A stretch of 64,000 nucleotides of DNA, taken from contig NZ_WBVS01000006.1 of NCBI RefSeq assembly GCF_009193305.1, positions 62,001 through 126,000 on the forward strand, written 5' to 3'. This stretch comes from Bifidobacterium cebidarum (lineage in GTDB: Bacteria; Actinomycetota; Actinomycetes; Actinomycetales; Bifidobacteriaceae). Position 1 is the first letter of the stretch; each line of letters starts with the position of its first letter. The position numbers and the translations under genes are program-made. The notes beneath the pieces are model-generated. The model had not been told where the DNA came from, ran no database searches, and worked only from the letters and a program-made list of their open reading frames with translations. This document shows, one piece after another, positions 36,418 to 48,600 of the stretch.

Positions 36418-37281
36418 ATGGCGAACAGGAATAATGCGCATGGCAAGGAAGGCCGTACGAAAGGGCGGCGTCATGCAGCCGTTTCACAAGACCGACGCGA
36501 TGCGCGGTCCGGGAAACGGCGTGACGGGCGATCCGGCAATAAGGCCTATGAGCAAGCACGGAACTACGGCAAGCGTAGCGTTCGCGACTGTGACGCCTGT
36601 CATCACGACGTATTCAAGAACGCATATGACGACGTGTTCGATGAGCGATTCGACGATGTGTACGCTGATGCATTCGATATGGAGGATTTGGAGATGATGG
36701 CCGACGCGTTCCATGCCGACCGGCGTGAGCGCGGGCCTCAGCAAGCCAATGCGGATTGGATACGCGATCCGCTGGACGAATGGTTGGCCTCGTTGGATGA
36801 CGGTATTGCGGTGCTGGACGCCGAAACCATGGCGGTATTCGCCGTAGGCATGAACGAGACGCTGTCCATTCGTGACGCTCTGATCCTGTCGCTGATTGTG
36901 GATGAACGGGAGTGCCCGAAATCATTGCTGATGGAATTCGCATCCAGGCCACATGGCGAAAAGGCGAAGCGAAGCATGAGCGAACTGCTGACCCGCGCGT
37001 TCGAAGACGAGCGGATAACGCCAGATGAGGAACGTTGCCGGACGGGAGTGTCCATGTTGCTTGATATCGCCACAGTGTCGCCGGTCCCTTACTGTATTCA
37101 GCCACTGGCTGTGGCGGCCTACACGCTGTGGTGGCTTGGAGATGTCAGCTCCGCCGCATTGGCCCTGCAATGCCTGGTCCTTGATGAGGATTGTTCGCTG
37201 GCGGCGATGGTGTTCTCCGCAGCCGACCGAGGCGTATTCCCTGCCTGGTGCGCATGCAAGAACTCGGAAGCGGAGGCATAA
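36418..37281 (+). CDS. DUF4192 domain-containing protein
   Basis: A 287-residue protein. The N-terminal 90 residues are charged and low in complexity (basic until 55, then repeats of FDD/YDD/FDE type). The C-terminal 170 residues fit DUF4192 of actinobacteria, best seen in IQPLAVAAYTLWWLGDVSSAALALQCLVLDEDCSLAAMVFSAADRGVFPAW. Function unknown. AGGAGGAACACC precedes the ATG. It is divergent from the polyprenyl synthase gene and lies about 200 bp before rpoD. Confidence 0.8.
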   Translation: MANRNNAHGKEGRTKGRRHAAVSQDRRDARSGKRRDGRSGNKAYEQARNYGKRSVRDCDACHHDVFKNAYDDVFDERFDDVYADAFDMEDLEMMADAFHADRRERGPQQANADWIRDPLDEWLASLDDGIAVLDAETMAVFAVGMNETLSIRDALILSLIVDERECPKSLLMEFASRPHGEKAKRSMSELLTRAFEDERITPDEERCRTGVSMLLDIATVSPVPYCIQPLAVAAYTLWWLGDVSSAALALQCLVLDEDCSLAAMVFSAADRGVFPAWCACKNSEAEA

Positions 37282-37482
37282 CAGGGGTTTAGACCGAGTC
37301 GAAGCAGCCTGATTAGGTAAGCGTGCATCCATGATGCAGGTCATGGATGCAACACATTTTTCTTCTGAATGGGAATAATCGTCCGTGGAAGGTGATTTAC
37401 TCTCATAGTTGACGATTTGCCCTTGCCAGAAGTGTGCCCATGTGGTATGAGAGCTTCCGGCGAGAGATCAGGAGGAGCAGTT

Positions 37483-38937
<1,455 letters not shown>

Positions 38938-38944
38938 TCGATCG

Positions 38945-38975
38945 CTTGGCTTCCCTCCATTCGAGGGAAGCCAAG
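38945..38975 (+). terminator. Hairpin between rpoD and parE
   Basis: CTTGGCTTCCCTC (38945-38957) pairs perfectly with GAGGGAAGCCAAG (38963-38975). No T-tract follows, so termination may be partial and parE may be read through. Confidence 0.75.
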
Positions 38976-39002
38976 ATGGTATTAGAGAGAAATTAAGGAT
39001 TT

Positions 39003-41330
39003 ATGGCCACAGAAGAATACGGCGCGAAGGATCTTGCCGTCCTTGAAGGCCTCGACGCGGTACGCAAGCGTCCGGGCATGTACATTGGCACCACCGACTC
39101 GCAAGGCCTCATGCATTGCCTGTGGGAGATCATCGATAACTCCGTCGATGAGGCATTGGCGGGGTTCTGCACGGATATCACGGTGACCTTGCACACCGAT
39201 GGTTCGGTGGAAGTGGCAGACAACGGTCGAGGCATCCCGGTCGATAAGGAGCCCAAGACCGGCTTGTCCGGTGTGGAAGTGGTACTCACCAAGCTGCACG
39301 CCGGTGCCAAGTTCGGCAACTCCTCCTATAACGCGGTCGGCGGCCTGCATGGCGTGGGCTCCTCCGTGGTGAACGCATTGAGCTCACGACTGGATGTGGA
39401 AGTCGATCGTGACGGCAAAACGCACCATATGTCTTTCCATCAAGGTCATCCGGGCGTCTACACGGATGCTGATCCGGCCAACCCATCGCCGGATTCCCCG
39501 TTCAAACGCACCCGAAAGAATCGTCCCACCGAGCTGGAAATCATCGGTAAGGTGAGTCCGAAGACCACCGGCACGCGAATCCGGTACTGGGCCGATCCTG
39601 AGATTTTCAACAAAACCGCCGAGTTCTCCTATGAGCAGCTGGTGGATCGTGTACGCCAAACCAGCTTCCTGGTTCCTGGGCTCAAAATCACCATCGTTGA
39701 TGAAAACGTTCCGGAACATGCAGTCGCCGATCAGGGGGAACCGGCAGCCGACGCATCAACGGTGGATTCTGCACCGCTGCCGTTGCCCATGGACCAATCC
39801 GTCGCATCCGATGATTCCTCCAGGCAGCCAGCCGAAGCCGGTGCGATTGAGGTTCGGGAACAGTCGGACAACGGCGAAGAGGATTTCTCGCTCAACGCGT
39901 CCGATGAGGTCGTGGACGGCGCGTTCGGCGAACAGCCGGCGCATCCGCGTGTGGTGGAATTCCGCCACACCGGCGGCGTCAAGGACTTCGTGGACTTCCT
40001 CTCCAAAGGCGAGCCGGTTTCCGATATCTGGCGTATCCAGGGTGAAGGCACCTACAAGGAGGAAACCCAGGCCGTGGGCGAGGGCGGCGAACTGCACGCC
40101 CAGGAAATCGAACGCACTTGCGGCATCGACATCGCACTGCGCTGGGTGAACGGCTACGACACCACGATCAGAAGCTTCGTGAACATCGTGGAGACGCCGG
40201 GCGGCGGCACCCACGTGGACGGCTTCATGAACGGCATCACCAAGCAGATTCGCAAAGCCGTGGAAGACAATGCCCGCAAGCTCAAAGTGAATCTCAAAGA
40301 CTCCGCCATGAAGGTGGAGCGCGATGACATTCAGGCAGGTCTTGTCGCGGTAATCACCGCGCGCGTGGCCGAACCGCAATTCCAGGGCCAGACCAAGGAT
40401 ATGCTCGGCACCGCACAGGTCAAGCCGATTGCCACCAGGCTTACCGATAAGCAGTTCGGCGAGATGATCACCGGCTCCAAGCGCGGCTACAAGGAGCAAT
40501 CCGGCCGCGTACTGGAGAAGATCGTGGGGGAGATGCATGCCCGCATCCAATCCCGCAAAGCCAAGGAAGTCACCCGCCGTAAGAACGCGCTTGAATCGGC
40601 TTCCATGCCGGCCAAACTCTCCGATTGCCAGCCCGGCAATGATGACATCGCCGAACTGTTCATCGTGGAGGGCGACTCCGCACTCGGTACCGCCAAGGCC
40701 GCACGCAACGCCGGCTTCCAGGCGCTACTGCCGATTCGAGGCAAAATCCTCAACGTGCAGAAGGCATCGATCACGCAGATGCTGTCCAACAAGGAGTGTG
40801 CGGCAATCATCCAGGTGGTCGGCGCCGGCTCAGGCCAGAGCTTCGACATCGAACAGTCCCGCTACCACAAGATCATCATGATGACCGATGCCGATGTGGA
40901 TGGCGCACACATCCGCATTCTGCTGCTCACCTTGTTCTACCGGTACATGCGTCCGCTGATCGAGCACGGCTATGTGTATGCCGCCGTGCCGCCGTTGCAC
41001 CGCATCGCGTTGACCGGCTCGCGTAAGGGCGAATACATCTACACGTATTCCGATGACGAGCTGGCCGGCAAACTGGCCGACCTTGATAAGCAGCACATCG
41101 GCTACAACGATGACATCCAGCGCTACAAGGGTCTGGGTGAAATGGATGCCGACCAGCTGGCCGACACCACCATGGACCCACGCACCCGCATGCTGCGCCG
41201 CATTCGTATGGAAGACGCCGCTCAAGCCTCCGAAATCTTCAGCCTGCTCATGGGCGACGACGTGCCGCCGCGCAAACAGTTCATCGTGGATAACGCCGAC
41301 GATTTCGACCGCTCCAAGATCGATACCTGA
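39003..41330 (+). CDS. parE: Type IIA topoisomerase ATPase subunit (ParE/GyrB-like)
   Basis: A 775-residue protein. The GHKL ATPase domain has EIIDNSVDEALAG, DNGRGIPVD and GGLHGVGSSVVNALS. The TOPRIM domain has FIVEGDSALGTAKAARN and MMTDADVDGAHIR, and the C-terminus carries the RYKGLGEMDADQLADTTMDP block. Residues about 235-315 form an acidic, Ala/Ser/Asp-rich insert inside the transducer domain. The gene is not beside recF/gyrA, and an rpoD neighbour is common for the topoisomerase IV subunit in bifidobacteria, so ParE is preferred to GyrB. ParC is not in the window. Confidence 0.9.
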   Translation: MATEEYGAKDLAVLEGLDAVRKRPGMYIGTTDSQGLMHCLWEIIDNSVDEALAGFCTDITVTLHTDGSVEVADNGRGIPVDKEPKTGLSGVEVVLTKLHAGAKFGNSSYNAVGGLHGVGSSVVNALSSRLDVEVDRDGKTHHMSFHQGHPGVYTDADPANPSPDSPFKRTRKNRPTELEIIGKVSPKTTGTRIRYWADPEIFNKTAEFSYEQLVDRVRQTSFLVPGLKITIVDENVPEHAVADQGEPAADASTVDSAPLPLPMDQSVASDDSSRQPAEAGAIEVREQSDNGEEDFSLNASDEVVDGAFGEQPAHPRVVEFRHTGGVKDFVDFLSKGEPVSDIWRIQGEGTYKEETQAVGEGGELHAQEIERTCGIDIALRWVNGYDTTIRSFVNIVETPGGGTHVDGFMNGITKQIRKAVEDNARKLKVNLKDSAMKVERDDIQAGLVAVITARVAEPQFQGQTKDMLGTAQVKPIATRLTDKQFGEMITGSKRGYKEQSGRVLEKIVGEMHARIQSRKAKEVTRRKNALESASMPAKLSDCQPGNDDIAELFIVEGDSALGTAKAARNAGFQALLPIRGKILNVQKASITQMLSNKECAAIIQVVGAGSGQSFDIEQSRYHKIIMMTDADVDGAHIRILLLTLFYRYMRPLIEHGYVYAAVPPLHRIALTGSRKGEYIYTYSDDELAGKLADLDKQHIGYNDDIQRYKGLGEMDADQLADTTMDPRTRMLRRIRMEDAAQASEIFSLLMGDDVPPRKQFIVDNADDFDRSKIDT

Positions 41331-41358
41331 TAGAGCGTTCCGGTTCTCCTTTCCTCGG

Positions 41359-41415
41359 TTGCCCTTCTGCTGAACTCTGAACTCAGATGATGATTCCGGC
41401 TCAACAGAAGGGCAA
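41359..41415. terminator. Long hairpin between convergent genes
   Basis: The 15 bases at 41359-41373 (TTGCCCTTCTGCTGA) pair with 41401-41415 (TCAACAGAAGGGCAA) with one mismatch, around a 27-base loop. It probably ends transcription of parE. Confidence 0.7.
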
Positions 41416-41440
41416 TGTATTGGGGCTGGCTCAAGAGCGG

Positions 41441-42934
41441 TCACAAATCGGAGACCACGGTTCCGAAATACGTATTCCACGTATTGACTACCCAATTCGG
41501 ATTGCTCAATCCCAAGGCCAGCCACCATAGCAGTATCAATACGAATGTGATGCCGATTAACGGCAGTCGCGCGACGAACAGACGCGCCAAAGCCAACGCA
41601 AGCACTACCGCCAGCAAGACGATGAAGGTCAATGACAGCCATCTGAGCCAAGTCAGGCCATAGGCATCGATGTACAGCCAAAGACGCATGGCCGAGGAAG
41701 CAAGCATGACGCCGGTCGCCAAGACGAGACCGACCTGCAGCATCGTGACGAGCCTGGTACGTGACGTGAACGTAAGTACGAGGCCAAAGCCGGCAAGATT
41801 CAACGCGGTCACAAGCAGTAGCTGAAAGAATCCCTGACGTGCATATTCGGCGTATGTGTATCCGGCGGGAAGTCCGGCGCCGGCAAAGAGGAACGTGAAC
41901 TGCACGACGCAGAATACGGCATAGAGCGCCAGAACGATCATCAACACCGTAGCGGTAATGGCGGGGTCGAAGAGCCCATGTTTTTCCGCGTTGCGGAGAG
42001 CGGTGAGTTTCGGCTCCTCGTTTCGCGTGTCCACGCTGACCAAGAGCGAGGCCAGGAATGGAAATGGGATAAGAACGGCCATCGTATGCCAAAGCAGTGC
42101 GGTGAAGTCGAGGTGATTGAACGCATGCACCACAACGTAGGAGAATATTTCATCCGCCTGCATGAGCAGGGGGATCAGCAGACACAGAATCGGCAGACTG
42201 ATGAGCATCGCAATACCGATTTTGCGCAGCATATCGTTTCGCACGGCGATGACATCGTTATCAGCGTCGCGCGAGCCATGAAGACACAGCGAACAGGTTT
42301 GCGCCAACATGCGCCAATGGGTGAATAGGCTGACGGTCCAACCTTGCAGCCATCGAAACATGATGTTGGCGGGTTGGTTCGGCGCGAAATTCGTGGTGGA
42401 TAGCTGCAACGCCAGCATCAGCAGCGAGGGGAGCGCGATGACGCTGGTCAATGTCGCATACCAGTAATTAGGGGATGGCAGCGCCATGAACATGTCGCTG
42501 TGATCGGGGATGCCATAGGTGAAGGAATCATCATTGATGATGAGCCACACGCTGAGTGCCCCGATGACCGCCGCGCTGGTCCACCACAGCGCGTTGCGAT
42601 AGGCGCGACGAATGAACAATGCGATGATGGCCGCAAGGCAGGTCAGGCACAGGAGCGCCCAACGAATCCATAGGGAAAGCCATGCCGATGCAACGAGTGA
42701 GATTGCCCTAGGCCAGGTATCGGAGAGCATGAGACGATCGAACGCGAATGGGATAAGCAATGCGGCGACGAGCAACATGAGTCGCCGTTTGATTGCGGGC
42801 AGGGCTTGGGGCCGGGCCGTGGGATGAGCGGCTGGAGTGGGGCTGGTGGGCTGCATGGCTGACCCAGGCTGACTGCTTGATTCGGGAGTGAACGGCGGTG
42901 GTGTTGGGTGCGCGGTGGGATATTGAGTACGCAT
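41441..42934 (-). CDS. DUF4153/DUF4173-type polytopic membrane protein
   Basis: A 497-residue protein with a Pro/Thr/Ser-rich cytoplasmic N-terminus (about 45 residues) and roughly 12 hydrophobic helices. The segments AGYTYAEYARQGFFQLLLVTALNLAGF and AMRLWLYIDAYGLTWLRWLSL are the conserved parts of this family; the C-terminus is NPNWVVNTWNTYFGTVVSDL. Function unknown; in some bacteria relatives sit next to PadR or two-component regulators. A dyad/direct-repeat region at 42949-42981 lies just before the ATG. Confidence 0.8.
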   Translation of the reverse strand: MRTQYPTAHPTPPPFTPESSSQPGSAMQPTSPTPAAHPTARPQALPAIKRRLMLLVAALLIPFAFDRLMLSDTWPRAISLVASAWLSLWIRWALLCLTCLAAIIALFIRRAYRNALWWTSAAVIGALSVWLIINDDSFTYGIPDHSDMFMALPSPNYWYATLTSVIALPSLLMLALQLSTTNFAPNQPANIMFRWLQGWTVSLFTHWRMLAQTCSLCLHGSRDADNDVIAVRNDMLRKIGIAMLISLPILCLLIPLLMQADEIFSYVVVHAFNHLDFTALLWHTMAVLIPFPFLASLLVSVDTRNEEPKLTALRNAEKHGLFDPAITATVLMIVLALYAVFCVVQFTFLFAGAGLPAGYTYAEYARQGFFQLLLVTALNLAGFGLVLTFTSRTRLVTMLQVGLVLATGVMLASSAMRLWLYIDAYGLTWLRWLSLTFIVLLAVVLALALARLFVARLPLIGITFVLILLWWLALGLSNPNWVVNTWNTYFGTVVSDL

Positions 42935-42948
42935 ATGCGCATCGTATA

Positions 42949-42981
42949 ATATCGAAAAACGATATATCTATATCGAAAAAC
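42949..42981. promoter_or_regulatory. Operator-like repeats between divergent genes
   Basis: The palindrome CGATATATCTATATCG (42960-42975) is flanked by and overlaps two direct copies of ATATCGAAAAAC (42949-42960 and 42970-42981), 21 bp apart, two helical turns. TATAAT at 42945-42950 lies at the edge. This AT-rich block in a GC-rich genome looks like a binding site for a dimeric regulator controlling the DUF4173 gene, the MFS gene or both. Confidence 0.55.
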
Positions 42982-43082
42982 AATTCTTCACTGATTGTGC
43001 ATATTGATATTCGATATGTACTTGCCTGTCGTTCTGATGTGGCGGTGCACGGCGGTTTTCTTCCGGGTTTTACCGGCGTGTT

Positions 43083-43104
43083 GCTTACTTACTGTTCGGT
43101 AAGC
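43083..43104. promoter_or_regulatory. TetR-like operator upstream of the MFS gene
   Basis: The inverted repeat CTTAC-TGTTC-GGTAAG (inside the outer pair GCTTAC/GTAAGC at 43083-43104) resembles sites bound by TetR-family repressors. It lies about 58 bp before the MFS start. Confidence 0.4.
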
Positions 43105-43161
43105 TAGGTGACATCGTTATCACGAACAGTGTTGTTTCGTTGTATGAAAGGTGTTGCGACT

Positions 43162-44352
43162 ATGGCCAGTTTGCTGCTTGCCGTAATTTACGTGGCGTTC
43201 ATCAGCCTGGGGTTGCCTGATGCGTTGCTGGGGGCTGCATGGCCAACGATGAGCCAGGACCTCGCCGTGCCGGTCTCATGGGCGGGTGGCATCTCGGCGG
43301 TGATCTCCATGTTCACCATCGTGTCCGCCTTGCTCTCGGATCGCATGACTCTGAAGTTCGGAGCAGGGCGCGTCACGGCCGTCTCCGTGGCGCTGACCGC
43401 GGCGGCGCTGGCCGGCTTCTCTGTTGCCCCGAATTATTGGATTCTGTTGCTGATTGCCGTACCTTATGGTCTAGGCGCGGGCGGCGTGGATGCGGCACTG
43501 AACAATTACGTGGCCGTGCATTACGAAAGCCGCCATATGAGCTGGCTGCACTGCATGTGGGGCGTCGGCGCATCCATTGGCCCGTACATCATGGGCTTTG
43601 CGCTGTCCAACGGGCAAGGCTGGCCATGGGGATATCGATACATCGCCATCCTGCAGGTGGTACTCACCGTGATTCTGGTAATGAGTCTGCCGCTATGGAA
43701 ATCCCGTAAGCACACCGTGAGTGAGGAACGGGCCAGTGCCTCCGATGATTCGTCCTCTCGGGCTGAACGCAAGCCCCTGGGTGTGGCCGGCGTACTGGCC
43801 ATTCGTGGCGCCAAAGAAATCCTCATCATGTTCTTCTGCTATTGCGCCATCGAAACCACGGCCGGCTTATGGGCCTCCAGCTACATGGTGCTGCATGGCG
43901 GCGTGGATAAGATCACCGCCGCCAGCTGGGCCAGCCTGTTCTACGTCGGCATCACGGTGGGCCGTGGCTTGTCCGGATTCATCACCATGAAGCTTTCCGA
44001 TCCTGCGATGATTCGTCTGGGTCAGGTTCTGGTGTTGGCTGGCATCGTTGTCATGTTCGTGCCGCTGCCGCATCACCTGGGTATTGTGATTGGCCTCGTG
44101 GTGGTCGGCCTCGGATGCGCGCCGATCTATCCGTGCGTCATTCATTCCACGCCCACGTATTTCGGCGAGGAGAACTCGCAGGCCATCGTCGGCGTGCAGA
44201 TGGCATGTGCCTATATGGGTTCGCTGCTGATGCCGCCGGTGTTCGGCATCATCGCGCAATACATCACCATTGCGCTCTATCCGTGGTATCTGCTGCTGTT
44301 CCTGGTGCTGATGACCGTCATGCATGAGAGCTTGCGCAAGATTCGCGGCTAG
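43162..44352 (+). CDS. MFS transporter (fucose permease-like)
   Basis: A 396-residue protein with 12 helices. AVIYVAFISLGLPDALLGAAWPTM is the start of the sugar-type MFS group, and APNYWILLLIAVPYGLGAGGVDAALNNYVA and LVVVGLGCAPIYPCVIHSTPTYFG are the two halves' conserved helices. The short loop between helices 6 and 7 is about 30 residues. Earlier in-frame starts exist (43108, 43144), but ATG 43162 has AAAGG upstream. Substrate unknown; possible regulator sites at 42949 and 43083. Confidence 0.85.
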   Translation: MASLLLAVIYVAFISLGLPDALLGAAWPTMSQDLAVPVSWAGGISAVISMFTIVSALLSDRMTLKFGAGRVTAVSVALTAAALAGFSVAPNYWILLLIAVPYGLGAGGVDAALNNYVAVHYESRHMSWLHCMWGVGASIGPYIMGFALSNGQGWPWGYRYIAILQVVLTVILVMSLPLWKSRKHTVSEERASASDDSSSRAERKPLGVAGVLAIRGAKEILIMFFCYCAIETTAGLWASSYMVLHGGVDKITAASWASLFYVGITVGRGLSGFITMKLSDPAMIRLGQVLVLAGIVVMFVPLPHHLGIVIGLVVVGLGCAPIYPCVIHSTPTYFGEENSQAIVGVQMACAYMGSLLMPPVFGIIAQYITIALYPWYLLLFLVLMTVMHESLRKIRG

Positions 44353-44477
44353 TCATCTGCGTGGATTGTTCGACGGCTGTGTTCGGGTGCCCATAATGGC
44401 GGAATGCAGCCGTTTTGTTATCTTTTGTTGCTCTTTGATTCGACCTTTGGCCCATGGGCCTACTATGCTGTGCAACC

Positions 44478-45467
44478 ATGGAGAAAAGTGAAGAACATGA
44501 GCAGATGCCCGAACCGGTGCGTGATCGACTGGAAGCATTGGGTAAGGCACAGGGTTCTGTGATCGTAGTCGGCTCCATGAATGCCGACTACACGGTAAGC
44601 ACGAAACGACTGCCCAAGCCGGGCGAAACCGTGAACGGCGGTGCCATGAAGGTGCTGCCAGGAGGTAAGGGCGCAAACCAAGCATCCGCCGCAGCACGAC
44701 TGGGTGCCAACGTACAGCTGCTGGGTGCCGTGGGAGATGACGCGAACGCGGACTTCCTGCTGAGCAAGCTGGATGAAGCTGGCGTGGACACCGCTGATAT
44801 TCTGCATGTGGAAGGTCCGAGCGGCACCACGTTGATTACCGTGAGTGCCGAAGGTGAGAACACCATTGTCTACTCGCCGGGATCCAATTCCAAGGCGAGC
44901 GCCGGATATGTGCAGTCCCATCGCGATACCATCGCGCAATGCGCGGTGCTGGGCCTGTGCTTGGAGAGTCCGATTTCCACGGTGATTGCCGCAGCTCAGA
45001 CCGCCCATGAAGCCGGTGTGACCGTGCTGCTCAATGATTCGCCGTTCATGGACGAGTTGCCGCACGAGTTGGTGGAAGCCACTGATATTCTGCTCGTCAA
45101 CCAGCATGAAGTGGCGCAATTGCTGGGCTTGCCTGATGACGGTGCCGCAGAATACGACTGGTACGAAGTGGTGTCTCGCTTCACTGATTACGGTTTCGAT
45201 CGCGCCATTGTGACGCTTGGCGCTTCGGGATCCATCGTAATTGAGGATGGCCGTTGGCACCGCGTTTCCGCCGCCCAGGTGGATGCTGTGGATACCACTG
45301 GTTGTGGTGATTCCTTCATGGGTACCGTGCTCGCTGGTCTGGCCGCGAAGTTCACGCTATTGCAGTCCGCGCAGATTGGTTCCTATGTTTCCGCTTATGC
45401 GGCTACCAAACTTGGCGCGCAAAGTGCCTATGGCACAGCTGAAGAGGTTATCGAATACTTCAGCTGA
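44478..45467 (+). CDS. rbsK: Ribokinase-like PfkB-family sugar kinase
   Basis: A 329-residue kinase. VIVVGSMNADYTVSTKRLPKPGETV and LPGGKGANQASAAARLGA are the PfkB N-terminal signature, and VDTTGCGDSFMGTVLAGLA is the C-terminal one with the catalytic Asp. It would phosphorylate ribose or a related sugar at O5. The ATG at 44478 is preceded by a TACTAT -10 box about 11 bases away, suggesting a nearly leaderless mRNA. No ribose transporter is adjacent, though the MFS gene upstream is co-directional. Confidence 0.9.
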   Translation: MEKSEEHEQMPEPVRDRLEALGKAQGSVIVVGSMNADYTVSTKRLPKPGETVNGGAMKVLPGGKGANQASAAARLGANVQLLGAVGDDANADFLLSKLDEAGVDTADILHVEGPSGTTLITVSAEGENTIVYSPGSNSKASAGYVQSHRDTIAQCAVLGLCLESPISTVIAAAQTAHEAGVTVLLNDSPFMDELPHELVEATDILLVNQHEVAQLLGLPDDGAAEYDWYEVVSRFTDYGFDRAIVTLGASGSIVIEDGRWHRVSAAQVDAVDTTGCGDSFMGTVLAGLAAKFTLLQSAQIGSYVSAYAATKLGAQSAYGTAEEVIEYFS

Positions 45468-45534
45468 TTGTCTAAAACTGATTGCTTGGTTTGGCTTGGT
45501 TCGCGCAACGCAGCAAATCTGTGTGCGAATCGAT

Positions 45535-45571
45535 GATGCGCCCTGCTGACAGCTCGTCGGTGGGGCGCATC
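45535..45571 (+). terminator. Terminator after the ribokinase gene
   Basis: GATGCGCCC (45535-45543) pairs with GGGCGCATC (45563-45571), followed by TGTTTATT. Confidence 0.7.
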
Positions 45572-45645
45572 TGTTTATTGGCTTGAGGTGTGCCTTGATG
45601 GGCGGGCTGTTGCCATTGTTGACGCGAACGACTAGTCTCGAACAT

Positions 45646-48600
45646 ATGTGCGAAAGTCTGAACCTGTTTGCCGAGCCTACACGGCAATGGTTCATGCACG
45701 CGTTCGGACGGCCCACCGAAGCGCAGGATCAGGCTTGGCCGGCCATCGGCTCCGGTGATAATGTGCTGGTCATCGCGCCCACTGGCTCCGGCAAAACCTT
45801 GGCCGCATTCCTGGCTGCTATCGATCGTCTCATGGGGCATGGCGGCGCCAAGCGCACGCGATCGAGGCGTACCGGCGTGCGTGTGCTGTACATTTCGCCG
45901 TTGAAGGCATTAGCGGTCGATGTGGCCAAGAATCTTGAACGACCACTCGAAGGCATAGCTGCGCAATGCGAGGCGGAAGGACTCTCCGCACCTGCAATCA
46001 CCATCGCCAACCGCTCAGGAGACACGACGCCACAAGAGCGGAGACGCATCGCTGCGCATCCGCCGGACATTCTGGTCACGACCCCGGAATCTCTGTATCT
46101 CTTGCTGACCTCGAAGGCCAGCCGCATCCTCGCCACGGTGGAAACCGTGATTGTGGATGAGATTCACGCCATGGCTGGTACCAAACGTGGCGCGCATCTG
46201 GCGTTGAGCCTTGAGCGGCTGGAGAACCTTGTCGCCGAATCGCGCAGACGCGAAGCGATGGATGATGCGAATAATGCCGCGATGCAGAAGATGGATGATA
46301 ACGACAGCGAATCGCAGCCTTCGGCGCGTATCCAGCGTATCGGACTCTCCGCCACGGTGAATCCGCCCGAAGAGGCCGCTCGATTCCTGGGCGGCGGGAG
46401 ACCGGTGACCATCATCAACCCCGGTGGCAGGCCGGCTATGGATTTGAAGATGGTCGAACCGCTGGAAAACATGCGGGATCTGCAGTCTGCGAACGCCAAG
46501 CATCGCGCCGGCGGAGTGGACGCGGAACGGATGCCGCAGATTAGCGGCGTTACGCCGGCCATGCAACGACTAGCGGAACGCAAAGGAATCGTTGATTCCG
46601 GCAATGACTCTTCTGCCATTACGGGTGCCCGTGGTGACCGCACCGCTGGCTCCATATGGCCTGTGGTGGAACGCAGCATTCTGGATGAGATTCTGGCGCA
46701 TCACACCACACTCGTGTTCGTGAACTCGCGTGGCGTTGCCGAAAAACTCACCGCCCGATTGAACGACATGTATGCCGAACGACAGAAGCCCGCTGCGAGT
46801 GCTGATGGTATCTCCAAAGACGCCGACCCTTGGGTCGTAGGCCCTGGCTCTCCTGAGGGGCGTGAGGGTTTTGCCGTGCATTATGACGCTGTGGTCGGTT
46901 CCACCACCATGCTGGTCGGCTCACATGATGGCGATGATGTGATCGCCATGGCCCATCATGGTTCGGTCTCCAAAGATCGTCGCAAAATGATTGAAGAACG
47001 ACTGAAACGCGGCGAGCTGCGTTGCGTGGTGGCGACCTCCAGCTTGGAACTCGGCATCGATATGGGATCGGTGGATTTGGTGATCCAGGTGGACACGCCG
47101 TTGTCGGTGTCTTCAGGCTTGCAGCGCGTGGGCCGAGCCGACCACCAGGTCGGAGGCGTCTCCCATGCGCTGTTCTATCCGCTGACTCGCCAGCAAATCG
47201 TCACTTCGGCGGCGAGCCTGGAATCGATGATGGCGAGAGATATCGAGCCGCTTGCCGTACCGCGCAATCCTTTGGACGTTCTCGCCCAGCAGACCGTGGC
47301 CGCGGCATCCATGCATAATCTCAAAGCGGACGAATGGTATGCCGCTGTGCGTCGCAGCGCGCCATTCGCCGAACTGCCGCGTGACATGTTCGATGCGGTA
47401 ATCGGCATGATGGCTGGCGCATACAACACCGAAGAATTCTCCGCCTTCAAGCCGCGACTCATGTGGGACAAGGAATCCGGCGTGATTTCCGCCCGTCCGG
47501 GCGCGCAAAAGATCGCCGTAACCTCGGGAGGCACAATTCCGGATCGCGGCCTCTACACGGTGGTGCTGCCCGAATCGGATGCCGGCAAAGGTCAACGTCG
47601 CGTCGGCGAATTGGATGAGGAGATGGTCTATGAGTCACGCGTAGGCGATGTGATTACACTTGGCACTTCCTCGTGGCAGATTCAGGAAATCACCCGTGAC
47701 CGTGTCGTAGTGACGCCTGCGCCCGGTCGCACCGCACGATTGCCATTCTGGCATGGCGAAGGCGCCGGACGCGACTACGGCTTCAGCCGTACTATCGGCC
47801 GGTTCCTGCGTGAGACCACAGCCGGATTGGAGCTACCTTCCGGTGCCCCCATGGAAGAGCACCGTCACCACGCGACGACCGAGGGAAGACCTCGGCCAAA
47901 CTTCACCTTAACTATCACACACCGTCTTCAACACGACGGTCTTGACTCCAACGCCATCGTCAACCTCGCAGGTCTGCTTGCCGAACAACAAGCTGCCACA
48001 GGAGTCGTACCGGATGATAAAACCCTGGTAGTGGAGCGCACGCGCGACGAGGACGGTGGCTGGCGCATCGTCCTACTCAGTCCATTTGGTCGCCGCGTGC
48101 ACGAGCCGTGGGCCATGGCCATCAGCTGCAGACTCGCCACCCGCTACGGTTTCGATGGCCAGGCCTATGCGGCGGATGATGGCATTGTGATTCAGCTGCC
48201 GGACGGCGAAGGGCATATTCCGGTAGCCGACTTGTTCCTCTTCGACCCGGAGGATTTGAAGGCTGATGTGGAGCGTCAGGTCGGTGAATCCGTATTGTTC
48301 GCCGCACGATTCCGCGAATGCGCGGCGCGTTCCCTATTCATGCCGCGATCTGATCCCGGCCGCCGCGTGCCGCTCTGGCAGCAACGACTCAGGGCAGCGC
48401 AATTGCTGCAATCGGCCAGAACCGCGAAAAACTTCCCATTATTGTTGGAAACCGCGCGCGAATGCCTGCAGGATGTCTATGACATGCCCGCGTTGCATGA
48501 GGTGATGACCGGACTCGAAGCTGGCAACATCGTCATCAAAGATGTGGAGACTGAGACGCCTTCGCCGTTCGCGGAAAACATTCTGTTCGGTTTCGTGGGC

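Noticed and set aside
40830-42092. 420-codon minus-strand frame across the end of parE
   Set aside because: It overlaps two well-supported genes in other frames and contains no recognisable domain.
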